The position numbers were made by a program, and so were the translations under genes. The notes beneath the pieces were generated by a model. That model was not told where the DNA came from. It saw nothing but the letters and a program-made list of their open reading frames with translations, and searched no databases. Of a stretch of DNA of 64,000 nt, positions 1 through 9,977 are shown in pieces (positions within the stretch are counted from its first letter, which is position 1; each line of letters begins with the position of its first letter). The stretch is from Bacteroidota bacterium (lineage in GTDB: Bacteria > Bacteroidota > Bacteroidia > Palsa-965): NCBI GenBank assembly GCA_016194975.1, contig JACQAM010000003.1:62001-126000 (forward strand), in the 5' to 3' direction.

Positions 1-1
1 C

Positions 2-697
2 GGTGGAACCGGCCCTTACTTTTACACCTGGTCACCCGGCGGACAAACGACTCAGAATATCAATGTGAATCTCATCAGCACCACGTCCTACACTGTGACG
101 GTTACTGACTTGAACGGATGCACAGCAACAGGCACTGTTACTGCAACGGTGAATCCTCTTCCGCTTGCAACGATCAGTTCGAATGCAACCAACGGTGTTT
201 TTCAATTGACCGGATCGTCGGGACAATTATGTTTCACCGGGAATTCCGGCGTGGTCAGCTGGAACTGGTTACTCGGAACATCTGATACTTCTTCTTCGCA
301 GAATCCCTGCATTACCATAACATCAGGTAACATCGGAAGTTATTGTGCGCAACTCATTGTCGAAAATTCATTTGGTTGTACCGATACAACAAACACCTGC
401 ATCGAGATCACTAATTCATCTTACAGCATTCCGAATGTATTCACACCGAATGGTGACGGCAACAACGACCTGTTCGTGATAACCAATACTGGAATGCAAT
501 CGTTACAGTGCTCCATTTATAACCGATGGGGCGAACTTATTTACCAATGGAATTCCACCTCCGGTGGTTGGGATGGAAAAACAAAAAATGGTTCGCCGGC
601 AAGCGACGGTGTTTATTATTTCACTGCACGACTCACTGATTATTCTGAAAAAGTATATGATGAAAGTGGATTCATTCATCTCATCAAAGACAATTAA
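2..697 (+). CDS. T9SS-secreted SprB-repeat adhesin, C-terminal part (5' truncated by window)
   Basis: The reading frame is open from base 2, so this is the tail of a larger gene. What remains is the end of one SprB-type repeat (pattern GGTGPYxYxWSPGG ... TVTVTDLNGC), a PKD-like stretch (about residues 65-140 of the fragment) with paired cysteines, and a C-terminal type B sorting domain (SIPNVFTPNGDGNNDLF ... YNRWGELIY ... GVYYF). Type B domains direct export through the type IX secretion system and cell-surface attachment. It is followed 31 bp later by a close paralog and then a third copy, so the three are tandem duplicates. The C-terminal 90 residues are nearly the same as in the next gene. 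The ligand is unknown. Confidence 0.9.
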   Translation, partial: GGTGPYFYTWSPGGQTTQNINVNLISTTSYTVTVTDLNGCTATGTVTATVNPLPLATISSNATNGVFQLTGSSGQLCFTGNSGVVSWNWLLGTSDTSSSQNPCITITSGNIGSYCAQLIVENSFGCTDTTNTCIEITNSSYSIPNVFTPNGDGNNDLFVITNTGMQSLQCSIYNRWGELIYQWNSTSGGWDGKTKNGSPASDGVYYFTARLTDYSEKVYDESGFIHLIKDN

Positions 698-728
698 GAT
701 CATGTTCACAATCCCAATTTAATCGACC

Positions 729-3700
729 ATGAAAAAATTTTACAACACTTTAATTCTTCTTGCGGGTATTTTTCTGGCCGCTGAGATCCCTGCACAGGTG
801 CAAACTTCTACCGGATGTCCAGGCGTTCCCGGTGCATGCGGTTATCATCATACGAATAACAATAATGCAAATCACTCCGGCCCGAACCAAACTCCGCAGG
901 ATGGTAATGGTTCTCTCGGAAGTATTTATTCAAATACCGAATGTGGATTGAATTTTACAACTGCATCTCAACGACTCGGACAACGGTTTTCTCCAGCGGG
1001 AATTGCTCAACCTGCGCCATTCGTTATCTCCGGAATTCCTGCTTGTGCAACAATTGATAAAGCTTTTTTGTGGGCTGAAGGTTCCGGAAATGGTGCCGCT
1101 CAAACAGCAACAGTCAACGGCCCGCTAGGAAGTGCAAATTATCCGATGACGATTTCCGGTGCGGGTCCGGATAAATGCTGGGGCTATGTGGGATCCTATA
1201 CTTACCGTGCAGATATCTCTGCATCTGTAAACGGAAACGGAACATACAACGTCAGTGGTTTGTGGACAAGTCTCACTTCCGGTTCTGCAAATGATATGGA
1301 CGGAGCAACACTCATGATCATTTATTCTGATCCTACTCAAACTTACCAGGGAAATATTTACATCAGCGATGGTGCAATCATTATCGGAGGAGGAGCCACT
1401 TCTTCTACGCTCACTTATCCTGCAGTTTGCGGAACTGCTTCCAATGTAATTGCATTCGGAGGATTCGGTGATATTCAGATGGCAGTGAATTCTCTTGACC
1501 TGAATGGAACACCAGATCCGATAACCTGGAACTGGTGGAATTTCGAACAGGTGAATAGTACACTCGCTGTAGGGCAAACCTCATCACTCTACGACATTTC
1601 TACTGGCGGTGATTGTTACAATTTCTGTATCGCCGGATTATATTTTCAAACGAGTTGTAGTACATGTACGCCTTCTGCATCTTCTATTACTGCAACGGGA
1701 AGTTCTACTGCAGCAACATGTTCTGCTTGCGATGGAACCGCAACTGTTACACCATCACCGGCAGGATCCTATACTTACTCCTGGACACCCGGTGGACAAA
1801 CTACGCAAACAGCAACAGGATTATGTCCCGGATCATATACCGTTACTGTTACAGGAACATGTGCAACTGCAACTCAAGTTGTGACTGTCACCAGCAATGG
1901 GAATTTATCCGGCAGTGCAGCAGTTACAAATATTCCTTGCGCGAATGGAAATAATGGGTCCATCACTGTTACACCATCCGGAGGAACCGGACCTTATACT
2001 TATGCATGGACACCCAACGTAGGAAGTGGCGCAACTGTGGGTGGACTCGCGGCGGGAACGTATACTTGCACAGTCACCGATGCAAACGGGTGCACCTTTA
2101 ACCAAGTGAGTATGATCACGCAACCTGCGGCTCTCAGTTCAACTTCTTCCAACACATCTCCTGCTTGTAACGGCCAGGCAACAGGAACTGCAAGTGTTAC
2201 TGTGAGCGGCGGAACACCCGCCTACACGTACTCGTGGTCACCGAGCGGCGGATCGGGCGCGGGCGCAATCAATCTTCCTGCCGGAAATTATTCCGTAACA
2301 GTGGTCGATGCGAATGGTTGTGTTATAACACAAACCCTGGCCATTACAGAACCGCCTGCACTCACATTATCCATGACTGCTGTTCCTGCGGGATGCAATG
2401 GACAGGGAAGTGCAACAGCAACTGTAGGTGGCGGAACACCCGGTTACACCTACTCCTGGTCATCTGGCGGAACTGCTGCTACAGAACCGAACCTGAATCC
2501 CGGAACTTATACCGTTACCATCACAGATGCGAATGGCTGCACGATCATTGATTCTGCTACCATTACCAGTTCAACACCTATCACTATTGCTGCATCACAA
2601 ACTGATCTCTCCTGTTTCGCTGGCAATAACGGCAGCGCCACTGCTACTCCATCAGGCGGAACAGGTCCTTACACTTATTCCTGGTCACCATCAGGAGGAA
2701 ATGCGCAAACAGCGAATAATCTCGCCGCCGGCCAGTATACATGTACGATCACTGATGCAGCAGGTTGTACTGCAACACAAACCTTCACTATCACATCACC
2801 TACTGCGTTGAACACTACTGCAACTTCAGTGAATGAAAGTTGCTTCGGCCAATCGATCGGATCGGGAACTGTGAATGTTTCCGGCGGAACAGGCCCATAC
2901 GTATATGCATGGACTCCATCGGGAGGAAATGCGGCTACTGCCAGCAATCTTGCTGCCGGAACCTACACAGTAACAGCATCAGATGCCAATGGTTGTATTA
3001 TAACACAAACCGTTCAGGTAACACAGCCAACACTCCTAACCGTGGCGATGACACCCGATTCTTCCTGCGCCGGCGGACCGGTCACTCTCAATTCATCTGG
3101 TGGAGGGGGAACAGGACCCTATACTTATTCCTGGTCGAACGGCGCGAATACGGCATCAACAACATTCAATCTTTTAGCTTCAACTACGCTGACAGTAATT
3201 GTAACAGATGCGAACGGGTGTACTACAACTGGAATTGCAAGCGCATCACTTCTCCCCTCACCGGTTGCAGCTTTCACAGTGAATGATATCAACGGATATT
3301 TCATTTTAGGTTCTGGTGATCTTTGTCCGACAGATATTACCAATGGTTCGGTGGCTTGGTCATGGAATTTCAATGGTACTGGCTCTTCGAATATTCAGAA
3401 TCCATGCGTGACGCTGACTCCCGGCGATACCGGTTCTTACTGCATCACACTGACCACTTCAAACGTATATGGATGCCTTGACACCACAAACACCTGCATC
3501 GAGATCACGAACATTTCTTATTTCATCCCGAACGTTTTCACACCGAATGCTGATGGCACGAATGATATTTTCACGATCACGAATGAAGGAATGAAATCAC
3601 TGCGCTGTGAAATTTACAATCGCTGGGGGGAGTTGATCTACGAATGGGATTCTACTTCCGGTGGATGGGATGGAAAAACGAAGAACGGATCCCTGGCAAG

Positions 3701-3797
3701 CGATGGCGTTTATTATTACACAGCTCACCTCGTTGATTACACAGATAAAATCTATGACGAGAGCGGCTTCCTTCACCTGATAAAAGACAAACAATAA
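729..3797 (+). CDS. SprB-repeat adhesin with type B T9SS sorting domain
   Basis: This is a secreted surface protein of 1022 residues. In order it has a signal peptide (about 1-22, cleaved after IPAQ), a non-repeated cysteine-containing head of about 290 residues (TGCPGVPGACGY ... DMDGATLMIIYSD ... GGDCYNFCIAGLY) resembling DUF3344-like heads, seven SprB-type repeats of 70-80 residues (each with YTYSWSP, then AGxYTVTVTDANGC), a PKD-like region, and a type B sorting domain (IPNVFTPNADGTNDIF to the end). Proteins of this design are exported by the T9SS and act in adhesion or gliding. It has no enzyme domain. It is co-oriented with paralogs on both sides (31 and 34 bp gaps), so co-transcription is likely. 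Confidence 0.92.
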   Translation: MKKFYNTLILLAGIFLAAEIPAQVQTSTGCPGVPGACGYHHTNNNNANHSGPNQTPQDGNGSLGSIYSNTECGLNFTTASQRLGQRFSPAGIAQPAPFVISGIPACATIDKAFLWAEGSGNGAAQTATVNGPLGSANYPMTISGAGPDKCWGYVGSYTYRADISASVNGNGTYNVSGLWTSLTSGSANDMDGATLMIIYSDPTQTYQGNIYISDGAIIIGGGATSSTLTYPAVCGTASNVIAFGGFGDIQMAVNSLDLNGTPDPITWNWWNFEQVNSTLAVGQTSSLYDISTGGDCYNFCIAGLYFQTSCSTCTPSASSITATGSSTAATCSACDGTATVTPSPAGSYTYSWTPGGQTTQTATGLCPGSYTVTVTGTCATATQVVTVTSNGNLSGSAAVTNIPCANGNNGSITVTPSGGTGPYTYAWTPNVGSGATVGGLAAGTYTCTVTDANGCTFNQVSMITQPAALSSTSSNTSPACNGQATGTASVTVSGGTPAYTYSWSPSGGSGAGAINLPAGNYSVTVVDANGCVITQTLAITEPPALTLSMTAVPAGCNGQGSATATVGGGTPGYTYSWSSGGTAATEPNLNPGTYTVTITDANGCTIIDSATITSSTPITIAASQTDLSCFAGNNGSATATPSGGTGPYTYSWSPSGGNAQTANNLAAGQYTCTITDAAGCTATQTFTITSPTALNTTATSVNESCFGQSIGSGTVNVSGGTGPYVYAWTPSGGNAATASNLAAGTYTVTASDANGCIITQTVQVTQPTLLTVAMTPDSSCAGGPVTLNSSGGGGTGPYTYSWSNGANTASTTFNLLASTTLTVIVTDANGCTTTGIASASLLPSPVAAFTVNDINGYFILGSGDLCPTDITNGSVAWSWNFNGTGSSNIQNPCVTLTPGDTGSYCITLTTSNVYGCLDTTNTCIEITNISYFIPNVFTPNADGTNDIFTITNEGMKSLRCEIYNRWGELIYEWDSTSGGWDGKTKNGSLASDGVYYYTAHLVDYTDKIYDESGFLHLIKDKQ

Positions 3798-3831
3798 ATT
3801 CTCAAAAAAAACAGAACCAAATAATTCCGCG

Positions 3832-6800
3832 ATGAAATATTTTTCCAGATTAATTCTGAGTTACGTTTTAGTTTTTTCTGCAATTGCAGTTAAAGCACAG
3901 CACGCAACCAACTGTCCTGGTGTACCCGGAGCATGTGGCTACAATGCAACCAATTCTACTGCAAGAAGCAGTGGCCACCAGAATACGCAGGATGGAAACA
4001 ACACGCTTGGAAATACTTTCATGCTTTCCAAATGCGGATTGAATTATATTTCTATTTCGCAGCGACTCGGCCAACGATTTACACCGATCGGAATTCCGCA
4101 ACCAGCTCCTTACACTATCAGCGGATTACAAACCTGCGATACCATTGAAAAAGCTTACCTGTACGTGGAAGGTTCCGGAACTGGCGCTGCGCAAACAGTA
4201 ACGATACAACCTCCTGCCGGTGGCCCACAGAATTTTCCATTGACAGTTATCGGTAGCGGCCCCGACAAATGCTGGGGATACCAGGGAACTTACACTTATC
4301 GCGCAGATGTTACTTCTATCATCAGCGGAAACGGAACTTATAATCTCAGCAACGTATTTACAAATCCACCGACTGCAGGAGAAGATATGGATGGTGCAAC
4401 GCTCATCGTGATCTACAGTAATCGTACACAACCGTGGCAGGGAACTCTCGTCATTGATGACGGATGTATTGAAGTGAGTGGAGGAGTTGCAAATTACAAT
4501 ATGAATTTTCCGCCAGTATGTGGTGCAACAACAAATGCAACTGCTTTCATCTGCGTTGGCGATATTCAATTCTCGGTAACATCGCTGACCATGAACGGAA
4601 CGCCTGCAACATTTGCATGGGACTGGTGGAATTATGTTTCAGTTCCAACCACCGTTAACGCTGCGCAAACTACTTCCAATTTTAATCTCAACACCGGTGG
4701 AGATTGTTTCAATCTTTGCGTTGCAGGGTTGTATTGGCAGACAACCACATGTTCTGTTTGTCCGAGCGGAAGCAATCTTATTTCGCTCAGCGCAAGTTCA
4801 AATCCGGCGACGTGCGGAAACTGCGATGGATCTGCAACGATCACTCCTACTCCTGCGGGATCTTACACGTACAGTTGGTCACCGAGTGGCGGCAGCGCTG
4901 CTACAGCAACTAATCTTTGTTCCGGAACTTACACGGTAACTGTTGGTGGAGGATGTATTGCTTCAACACAAACTGTTTCTGTTGGAAATTCCGCGAATCT
5001 TTCTGCAACTGCTGCTGTGAATAGTGTAACATGTTTTGGTAACAACGATGGAACAGCAACTGTTACACCAACGGGAGGAACTGGTCCTTACACTTACAAT
5101 TGGTCACCATCAGGTGGAAACGGCCCTACTGCTTCCGGACTTTCTCCTGGAACTTACACTTGTGTTGTTACTGATGCAACACCATGCACATACAATGAAG
5201 TTGTGGTGATCACACAACCTCCATCGATGGCTTTGACTTTCACTTCAACATCACCGGTGTGCAACGGACAATCAACAGGCACTGCAATTGTTTACACGAG
5301 TGGCGGAAATCCGACATACAATTATCTCTGGAGTCCTGCCGGAGGAACGAATGATACAGCAACAGGATTAGCTGCCGGAACTTACACCGTGAATGTGACC
5401 GATGCAAATGGATGCAGCGCTTCTCAAACTTTTACGCTTACAGATCCTCCGGTGCTTCTGAATACCATGACCACTTTCCCTGTTGGATGTACGGGTCCAG
5501 GAAGTGCAACTGCAAATCCGAGTGGAGGAAGTTCGCCTTACACTTATTTGTGGACCGATGGAAGTACGAGTGCAACTGATCTCAATCTTTCTGTTGGAAC
5601 TTATACCGTAACAATTACTGATGCGAATGGATGTTCGATCATTGACACTGCTGTGATCACTTCTGTAAATCCGATTTCCATTGCATCAAGCCAAACCAAT
5701 ATTACATGCAACGGAAATTTTGACGGAACAGCAACTGCAATTCCTTCCGGAGGAACCGGCCCATACACTTTCTTCTGGTCTCCAACGGGAGGAAATAACC
5801 AGACCGCAACGAATCTTGCAGCCGGACAATACACGTGTACAATAACGGATGCTAACGGGTGTAATGCCACGCAGATATTTATGATCATAGAACCTCCCGC
5901 CATAACGTCGACGCTAAATGTTTTAAATGTGAGTTGTTTCGGTAATGCGGATGGTTCAGCTTCAATGGTCGTCAATGGCGGATCACCACCGTACAGTTAC
6001 ACATGGTCGCCGAGCGGAGGGCCCGGGCCAACTTCGAATGGATTGCCTGCAGGATCATACACAGTGACTGCAACCGATACGAGTGGTTGTGCTGCAATAC
6101 AAACCTTCCAGGTGACGCAGCCAACACAACTTAACGTGACGATGACACCGGATTCCATTTGTCCCGGTGGAAATGCAACAGTGACTGCGAATGCAAATGG
6201 CGGCGTGGGTCCGTATTTCTATTCGTGGGCCGATGGTGGAAACGGATCATCACATTCGGTGAATCCTGTTGTTTCGACTACTTATACAGTTTCTGTAACG
6301 GATGCTAATGGTTGCATACAAACCGGAACTGCATCAGTGATCTTGAATTCTCCACCTATAGTTTCATTCACAACGAATGCAGTGAATGGAGTTTTCTCGC
6401 TCAGTGCAGGGAATCTCTGCGTGACCGATAATACAACAGGCGCTGTGCAGTGGTCGTGGAATTTCAATAATACAGATACATCCACTTCACAGAATCCGTG
6501 CATGGCGCTAACTGCTTCAAATGTCGGATCGTATTGCATTGCATTGACAGCGACAAATGCAGCAGGATGTACATCGAGCGACAGTACGTGCATTGAAGTG
6601 ACGAATGTTTCTTACTCGATCCCGAATGTGTTCACCCCAAATGGCGACGGCAATAATGATCTCTGGTTCATCACGAATTCAGGAATGAAAACTGTGCATG
6701 TGGATATCTATGATCGCTGGGGCGCGCTCGTGTATGTGTGGGAAGGGCCTACCGGTGGATGGAACGGAATGGCGAAGAATGGAAAAGAAGCAACAGACGG

Positions 6801-6888
6801 TGTTTATTATTTCACTGCTCACATGATAGATGATACCGATAAGATCTACAATGAAAAAGGATTTATTCATCTGATCAGGGGAAATTAA
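3832..6888 (+). CDS. SprB-repeat adhesin with type B T9SS sorting domain, third tandem paralog
   Basis: This protein of 1018 residues has the same architecture as its upstream neighbour: signal peptide (cleaved near VKAQ), cysteine-rich head beginning TNCPGVPGACGY, seven SprB-like repeats, PKD-like segment and C-terminal type B sorting domain (IPNVFTPNGDGNNDLW ... GVYYF ... GFIHLIRGN). The head is the more divergent part outside conserved blocks such as GSGPDKCWGY, while the repeat number is unchanged. That fits whole-gene duplication better than repeat shuffling. No terminator hairpin was seen after it; a T-rich tract lies at about 6930-6940. Confidence 0.92.
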   Translation: MKYFSRLILSYVLVFSAIAVKAQHATNCPGVPGACGYNATNSTARSSGHQNTQDGNNTLGNTFMLSKCGLNYISISQRLGQRFTPIGIPQPAPYTISGLQTCDTIEKAYLYVEGSGTGAAQTVTIQPPAGGPQNFPLTVIGSGPDKCWGYQGTYTYRADVTSIISGNGTYNLSNVFTNPPTAGEDMDGATLIVIYSNRTQPWQGTLVIDDGCIEVSGGVANYNMNFPPVCGATTNATAFICVGDIQFSVTSLTMNGTPATFAWDWWNYVSVPTTVNAAQTTSNFNLNTGGDCFNLCVAGLYWQTTTCSVCPSGSNLISLSASSNPATCGNCDGSATITPTPAGSYTYSWSPSGGSAATATNLCSGTYTVTVGGGCIASTQTVSVGNSANLSATAAVNSVTCFGNNDGTATVTPTGGTGPYTYNWSPSGGNGPTASGLSPGTYTCVVTDATPCTYNEVVVITQPPSMALTFTSTSPVCNGQSTGTAIVYTSGGNPTYNYLWSPAGGTNDTATGLAAGTYTVNVTDANGCSASQTFTLTDPPVLLNTMTTFPVGCTGPGSATANPSGGSSPYTYLWTDGSTSATDLNLSVGTYTVTITDANGCSIIDTAVITSVNPISIASSQTNITCNGNFDGTATAIPSGGTGPYTFFWSPTGGNNQTATNLAAGQYTCTITDANGCNATQIFMIIEPPAITSTLNVLNVSCFGNADGSASMVVNGGSPPYSYTWSPSGGPGPTSNGLPAGSYTVTATDTSGCAAIQTFQVTQPTQLNVTMTPDSICPGGNATVTANANGGVGPYFYSWADGGNGSSHSVNPVVSTTYTVSVTDANGCIQTGTASVILNSPPIVSFTTNAVNGVFSLSAGNLCVTDNTTGAVQWSWNFNNTDTSTSQNPCMALTASNVGSYCIALTATNAAGCTSSDSTCIEVTNVSYSIPNVFTPNGDGNNDLWFITNSGMKTVHVDIYDRWGALVYVWEGPTGGWNGMAKNGKEATDGVYYFTAHMIDDTDKIYNEKGFIHLIRGN

Positions 6889-7005
6889 GATTGGAATATT
6901 TTTCCGGAAGAGATCCTGTTCGCAAGACTTCTTTTTTTTTAAGTTTATTCCATTCGCCGTGGTGGAAATTGTCATGCCGTTTTTATTCTGTAAGTTCAAA
7001 TCCGG

Positions 7006-9120
7006 ATGAACTGGTTAAATTCTTTTTCTGTGAAAAAAATAATTTTTGGTATCACTTTATTATTTTCGGTGAGCGGCGCGGCGCAGAATAATGATTCACT
7101 TCTTCATATCTGGAATGATCATGGCCGGCCCGACACAGTTCGGCTGAAAGCAAATCATGCTTTAGCGAGAAGTTATGTGAATACAGATCCTGATACTGCA
7201 ATCATTCTTCTTAAAAGAGAACTGGATCTTGCCACTTCCATCCACAATCAGAAATTCGAAAGCATTGCCCTCAGTACAATGGGAATGGCTTATTATTTCA
7301 AAGGAAATTTCGACACCTCGTTTATCATTTACAAAAGATCAGTAGCGCTCGACAGCGCGCAACATGATAAAAGAGGAATGGCGTCGGGAATTAATAACAT
7401 CGGGAATATTTTTAAAATGAAGGGAGATTACCCATCCGCAATTTTCTATTACCAGGAAAGTATGAGAATAAAAGATGAATTGAAAGATGTGAAAGGGATA
7501 GCGACCACGCTCAACAATATCGGGTTGATCTATAAAGAGCAGGGAGACTATGATGATGCTCTGAAAAATTTTGAGCAGAGTCTTCATATCCAGGATAGCG
7601 TTAAGAATAAGCGGGGAATGGCTAATTCACTCAGTAATATCGGTGGAATTTACCAACTCGAAAAAAAATTTTCAGAAGCGCTTTCCTATTATGAAAAATG
7701 TAAATTGATCGAGGAAGAACTCGGCGATGAAGAAAGTCTTGCCGGGACTTACAACAACATAGGTGGAATCTACAAAGATCTCGGTGATCCTGATAACGCC
7801 GAAAAAAATTACCGGGAGAGTCTGCAATTAGCAGAGAAAACAAACAGTACGATCGATCTTGCACGCATTTATTCTTCTCTCGGAATTCTTTATAACAGCC
7901 GAAATGATTTTATTAATGGAAAAACTTTTTGCATGAAAGCTTATGATCTTGCCATGGAAATAGGTGATCCGGAAGTGGAACGCGATGATTGCAATTGTCT
8001 TTCGGAATCTTTCAGCGGATTGCATGATTATAAATCATCGCTGAACTATTTCATCAAATACCAGGATTATAAGGATTCACTGGTAAATGATGCTCACACA
8101 AAAGAAATCACGAAGACCACACTCCGTTACGAGTTCGAGAAAAAAGCAGAAGCAGACAGCATCCTCCAAGCCGATCAGATCAAACTGACAGATGCGCAAT
8201 TGCAGGCAAAAGACGCCCGGCTCCAAAAAGAAAAGTACCTACGCGTTTCCCTTATTCTCGGAATTTCCGGACTTGCTTTTCTTATCATTTTTGTTTTCCG
8301 CCGTTTGCGCGAATCGGAAAAACAGAAAAAAATAATTGCAAAACAAAAATTACTGGTCGAAGAAAAACAAACAGAGATTCTCGATTCCATTATCTACGCA
8401 AAAAAGATACAGAAAGCGTTGCTTAAACCAGAAGAGCATGTTTCACTTCATCTCCCACCCCATTTCATTTTTTTTAAACCGAGAAATATTGTGAGTGGTG
8501 ATTTTTTCTGGGCACTGGAAAAAGAGGATTATCTCTATTTCTGCGCGGCCGATTGCACAGGCCACGGAGTTCCCGGTGCATTGCTCACCATGCTGGGTAC
8601 TGCTTTTCTGAATGAGATCAACGCAACTTCCCGGCTTCTTTCTCCTGCGGAAATTCTTGAAGAACTCCGGAAAAAATTCATCAGTGAACTCGATCAGCAC
8701 GAACACGGTTCGAATTACGACGGGATGGATATTTCACTCTTGCGGCTCAACCTTCGAACGAAAGAACTCACATGGTCAGGTGCCAATAATCCGCTCTATT
8801 ACATTCGGGGAGGAGAATTGATTGAAATAAAAGCGACGAAGCAGCCGATCGGCTTCATGTATGAAATGACTCCCTTCAAGGATCATTGTCTTCATTTGGA
8901 AAAAGATGATATTATTTATCTTTTCACCGATGGTTTTGCCGACCAGTTCGGGGGCGAGCAGGGAAAAAAATTCAGGTATTCGCGGCTGAAAGAAACGCTG
9001 CTCTCTCTGCGCAATGAACCAATGTCGCGGCAGAAAATTTTACTGAAGGATATTCTCGAAAAATGGAAAGGTAATTACGAGCAGGTGGATGATATCTGTT
9101 TGATCGGGATGAAGGTATGA
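7006..9120 (+). CDS. TPR-repeat sensor with SpoIIE-type serine phosphatase domain
   Basis: This 704-residue protein has an N-terminal signal-like hydrophobic segment (residues 9-27), a periplasmic run of about seven tetratricopeptide repeats (about 60-360, e.g. GMASGINNIGNIF, SLAGTYNNIGGIY), a transmembrane helix (about 411-431), a coiled coil, and a cytoplasmic PP2C/SpoIIE domain (about 482-704) with FKPRNIVSGDFFW, DCTGHGVPGALLTMLG and DGMDIS; the metal-binding aspartates are visible. Such fusions probably turn an extracytoplasmic signal into dephosphorylation of an anti-sigma antagonist or similar protein, but no partner gene is adjacent. A second SpoIIE sensor with a different input domain lies at 40.6 kb. 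Confidence 0.9.
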   Translation: MNWLNSFSVKKIIFGITLLFSVSGAAQNNDSLLHIWNDHGRPDTVRLKANHALARSYVNTDPDTAIILLKRELDLATSIHNQKFESIALSTMGMAYYFKGNFDTSFIIYKRSVALDSAQHDKRGMASGINNIGNIFKMKGDYPSAIFYYQESMRIKDELKDVKGIATTLNNIGLIYKEQGDYDDALKNFEQSLHIQDSVKNKRGMANSLSNIGGIYQLEKKFSEALSYYEKCKLIEEELGDEESLAGTYNNIGGIYKDLGDPDNAEKNYRESLQLAEKTNSTIDLARIYSSLGILYNSRNDFINGKTFCMKAYDLAMEIGDPEVERDDCNCLSESFSGLHDYKSSLNYFIKYQDYKDSLVNDAHTKEITKTTLRYEFEKKAEADSILQADQIKLTDAQLQAKDARLQKEKYLRVSLILGISGLAFLIIFVFRRLRESEKQKKIIAKQKLLVEEKQTEILDSIIYAKKIQKALLKPEEHVSLHLPPHFIFFKPRNIVSGDFFWALEKEDYLYFCAADCTGHGVPGALLTMLGTAFLNEINATSRLLSPAEILEELRKKFISELDQHEHGSNYDGMDISLLRLNLRTKELTWSGANNPLYYIRGGELIEIKATKQPIGFMYEMTPFKDHCLHLEKDDIIYLFTDGFADQFGGEQGKKFRYSRLKETLLSLRNEPMSRQKILLKDILEKWKGNYEQVDDICLIGMKV

Positions 9121-9143
9121 GGAGGAAAATTCCTTTTCAAAAA

Positions 9144-9170
9144 AAAATGCGCTACTAATCAGCGCATTTT
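9144..9170. terminator. Bidirectional intrinsic terminator
   Basis: AAAATGCGCT (9144-9153) pairs with AGCGCATTTT (9161-9170), a 10-bp perfect stem with a 7-nt loop. A-rich and T-rich flanks give U-runs on both strands. It lies between two convergent genes, as expected for a shared terminator. Confidence 0.85.
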
Positions 9171-9190
9171 CATTTTCAGAAAAAATATTT

Positions 9191-9805
9191 TTAAAACAAT
9201 CCGTTGATCTCCGCACTGATCTTATTCATGATCTCGCCAAGATGTTCGGGATTCTCGTGGAATTTATTTTCATCTACATCTATCACGAGTAGCTTTCCTG
9301 ATTCATAAGTAGAAATGAAAGCTTCGTAACGTTCGTTGAGTCGTTTCAGGTAATCGATTCGAATTGCATTTTCATAATCGCGCCCGCGCTTCTGTATGTT
9401 CGCCACGAGTGTGGGCACGGATGCGCGCAGGTAAATGATAAGATCGGGTGGGGCAATGAGTGACTCCATTAATTTGAAAAGAGAAAAATAATTTTCAAAA
9501 TCGCGGGTCGTCATCAGTCCCATTGCATGAAGATTGGGGGCAAAAATATGTGCGTCTTCGTAGATCGTCCGGTCTTGTATCACATTCTTTCCGGATTTGT
9601 GAATATCCTGCACCTGAGCAAAACGGCTGTTCAGGAAATAAATCTGAAGGTTGAATGACCAGCGTTGCATGTCTTCATAAAAATCGCTGAGGTAAGGATT
9701 CTCATCAGCGTCTTCGTAATGCGCCTGCCATCCGAATTGTTTGGAGAGTAAGGTCGTGAGAGTGGTTTTTCCGGAACCGATATTTCCGGCAATGGCAATA
9801 TGCAT
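9191..9805 (-). CDS. Deoxynucleoside kinase (deoxyadenosine/deoxyguanosine kinase family)
   Basis: Phosphorylates deoxynucleosides for the salvage of dNTPs in the cytoplasm. The 204 residues match the usual family length. Visible motifs are the P-loop GNIGSGKTT (about 7-15), EDADENPYL in the substrate pocket, the DRT motif in VIQDRTIYEDAHIF, and a lid arginine region around KRGRDYENAIR. The start is the first ATG (M-H-I-A-I-A-G) placed directly before the P-loop strand. On the minus strand upstream a TACTTTAG (9839-9846) resembles a weak TAnnTTTG box. Specificity among deoxynucleosides cannot be told from sequence alone. Confidence 0.92.
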   Translation of the reverse strand: MHIAIAGNIGSGKTTLTTLLSKQFGWQAHYEDADENPYLSDFYEDMQRWSFNLQIYFLNSRFAQVQDIHKSGKNVIQDRTIYEDAHIFAPNLHAMGLMTTRDFENYFSLFKLMESLIAPPDLIIYLRASVPTLVANIQKRGRDYENAIRIDYLKRLNERYEAFISTYESGKLLVIDVDENKFHENPEHLGEIMNKISAEINGLF

Positions 9806-9909
9806 AAGTGTGTATTAAATTTTGTGCGTGTGTGCGGCTAAAGTAGGAAAATCCCTATTGGTGAGCAACTGATAAATACTAACAATTTTCATCTCTTAAA
9901 TTCAAAAAC

Positions 9910-9974
9910 TCAATGATTCAAAGATTTACGAATAAAGATTTCCAGTATAAATTTTTGAATTATTGAATCATTGA
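9910..9974. repeat. Small intergenic inverted repeat
   Basis: TCAATGATTCAA at 9910-9921 is repeated inverted (TTGAATCATTGA) at 9963-9974, separated by 41 bp. It lies directly downstream of the permease gene stop codon. It could act as a weak terminator but has no clear U-run. Confidence 0.5.
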
Positions 9975-9977
9975 ATT

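Noticed and set aside
1609-3000. CRISPR-like or satellite repeat array
   Set aside because: The periodic similarity comes from protein repeats (SprB type) in one open frame; unit sequences are diverged and there are no spacers.
6925-6945. Terminator after the adhesin cluster
   Set aside because: There is a T-rich tract but no stem in front of it.
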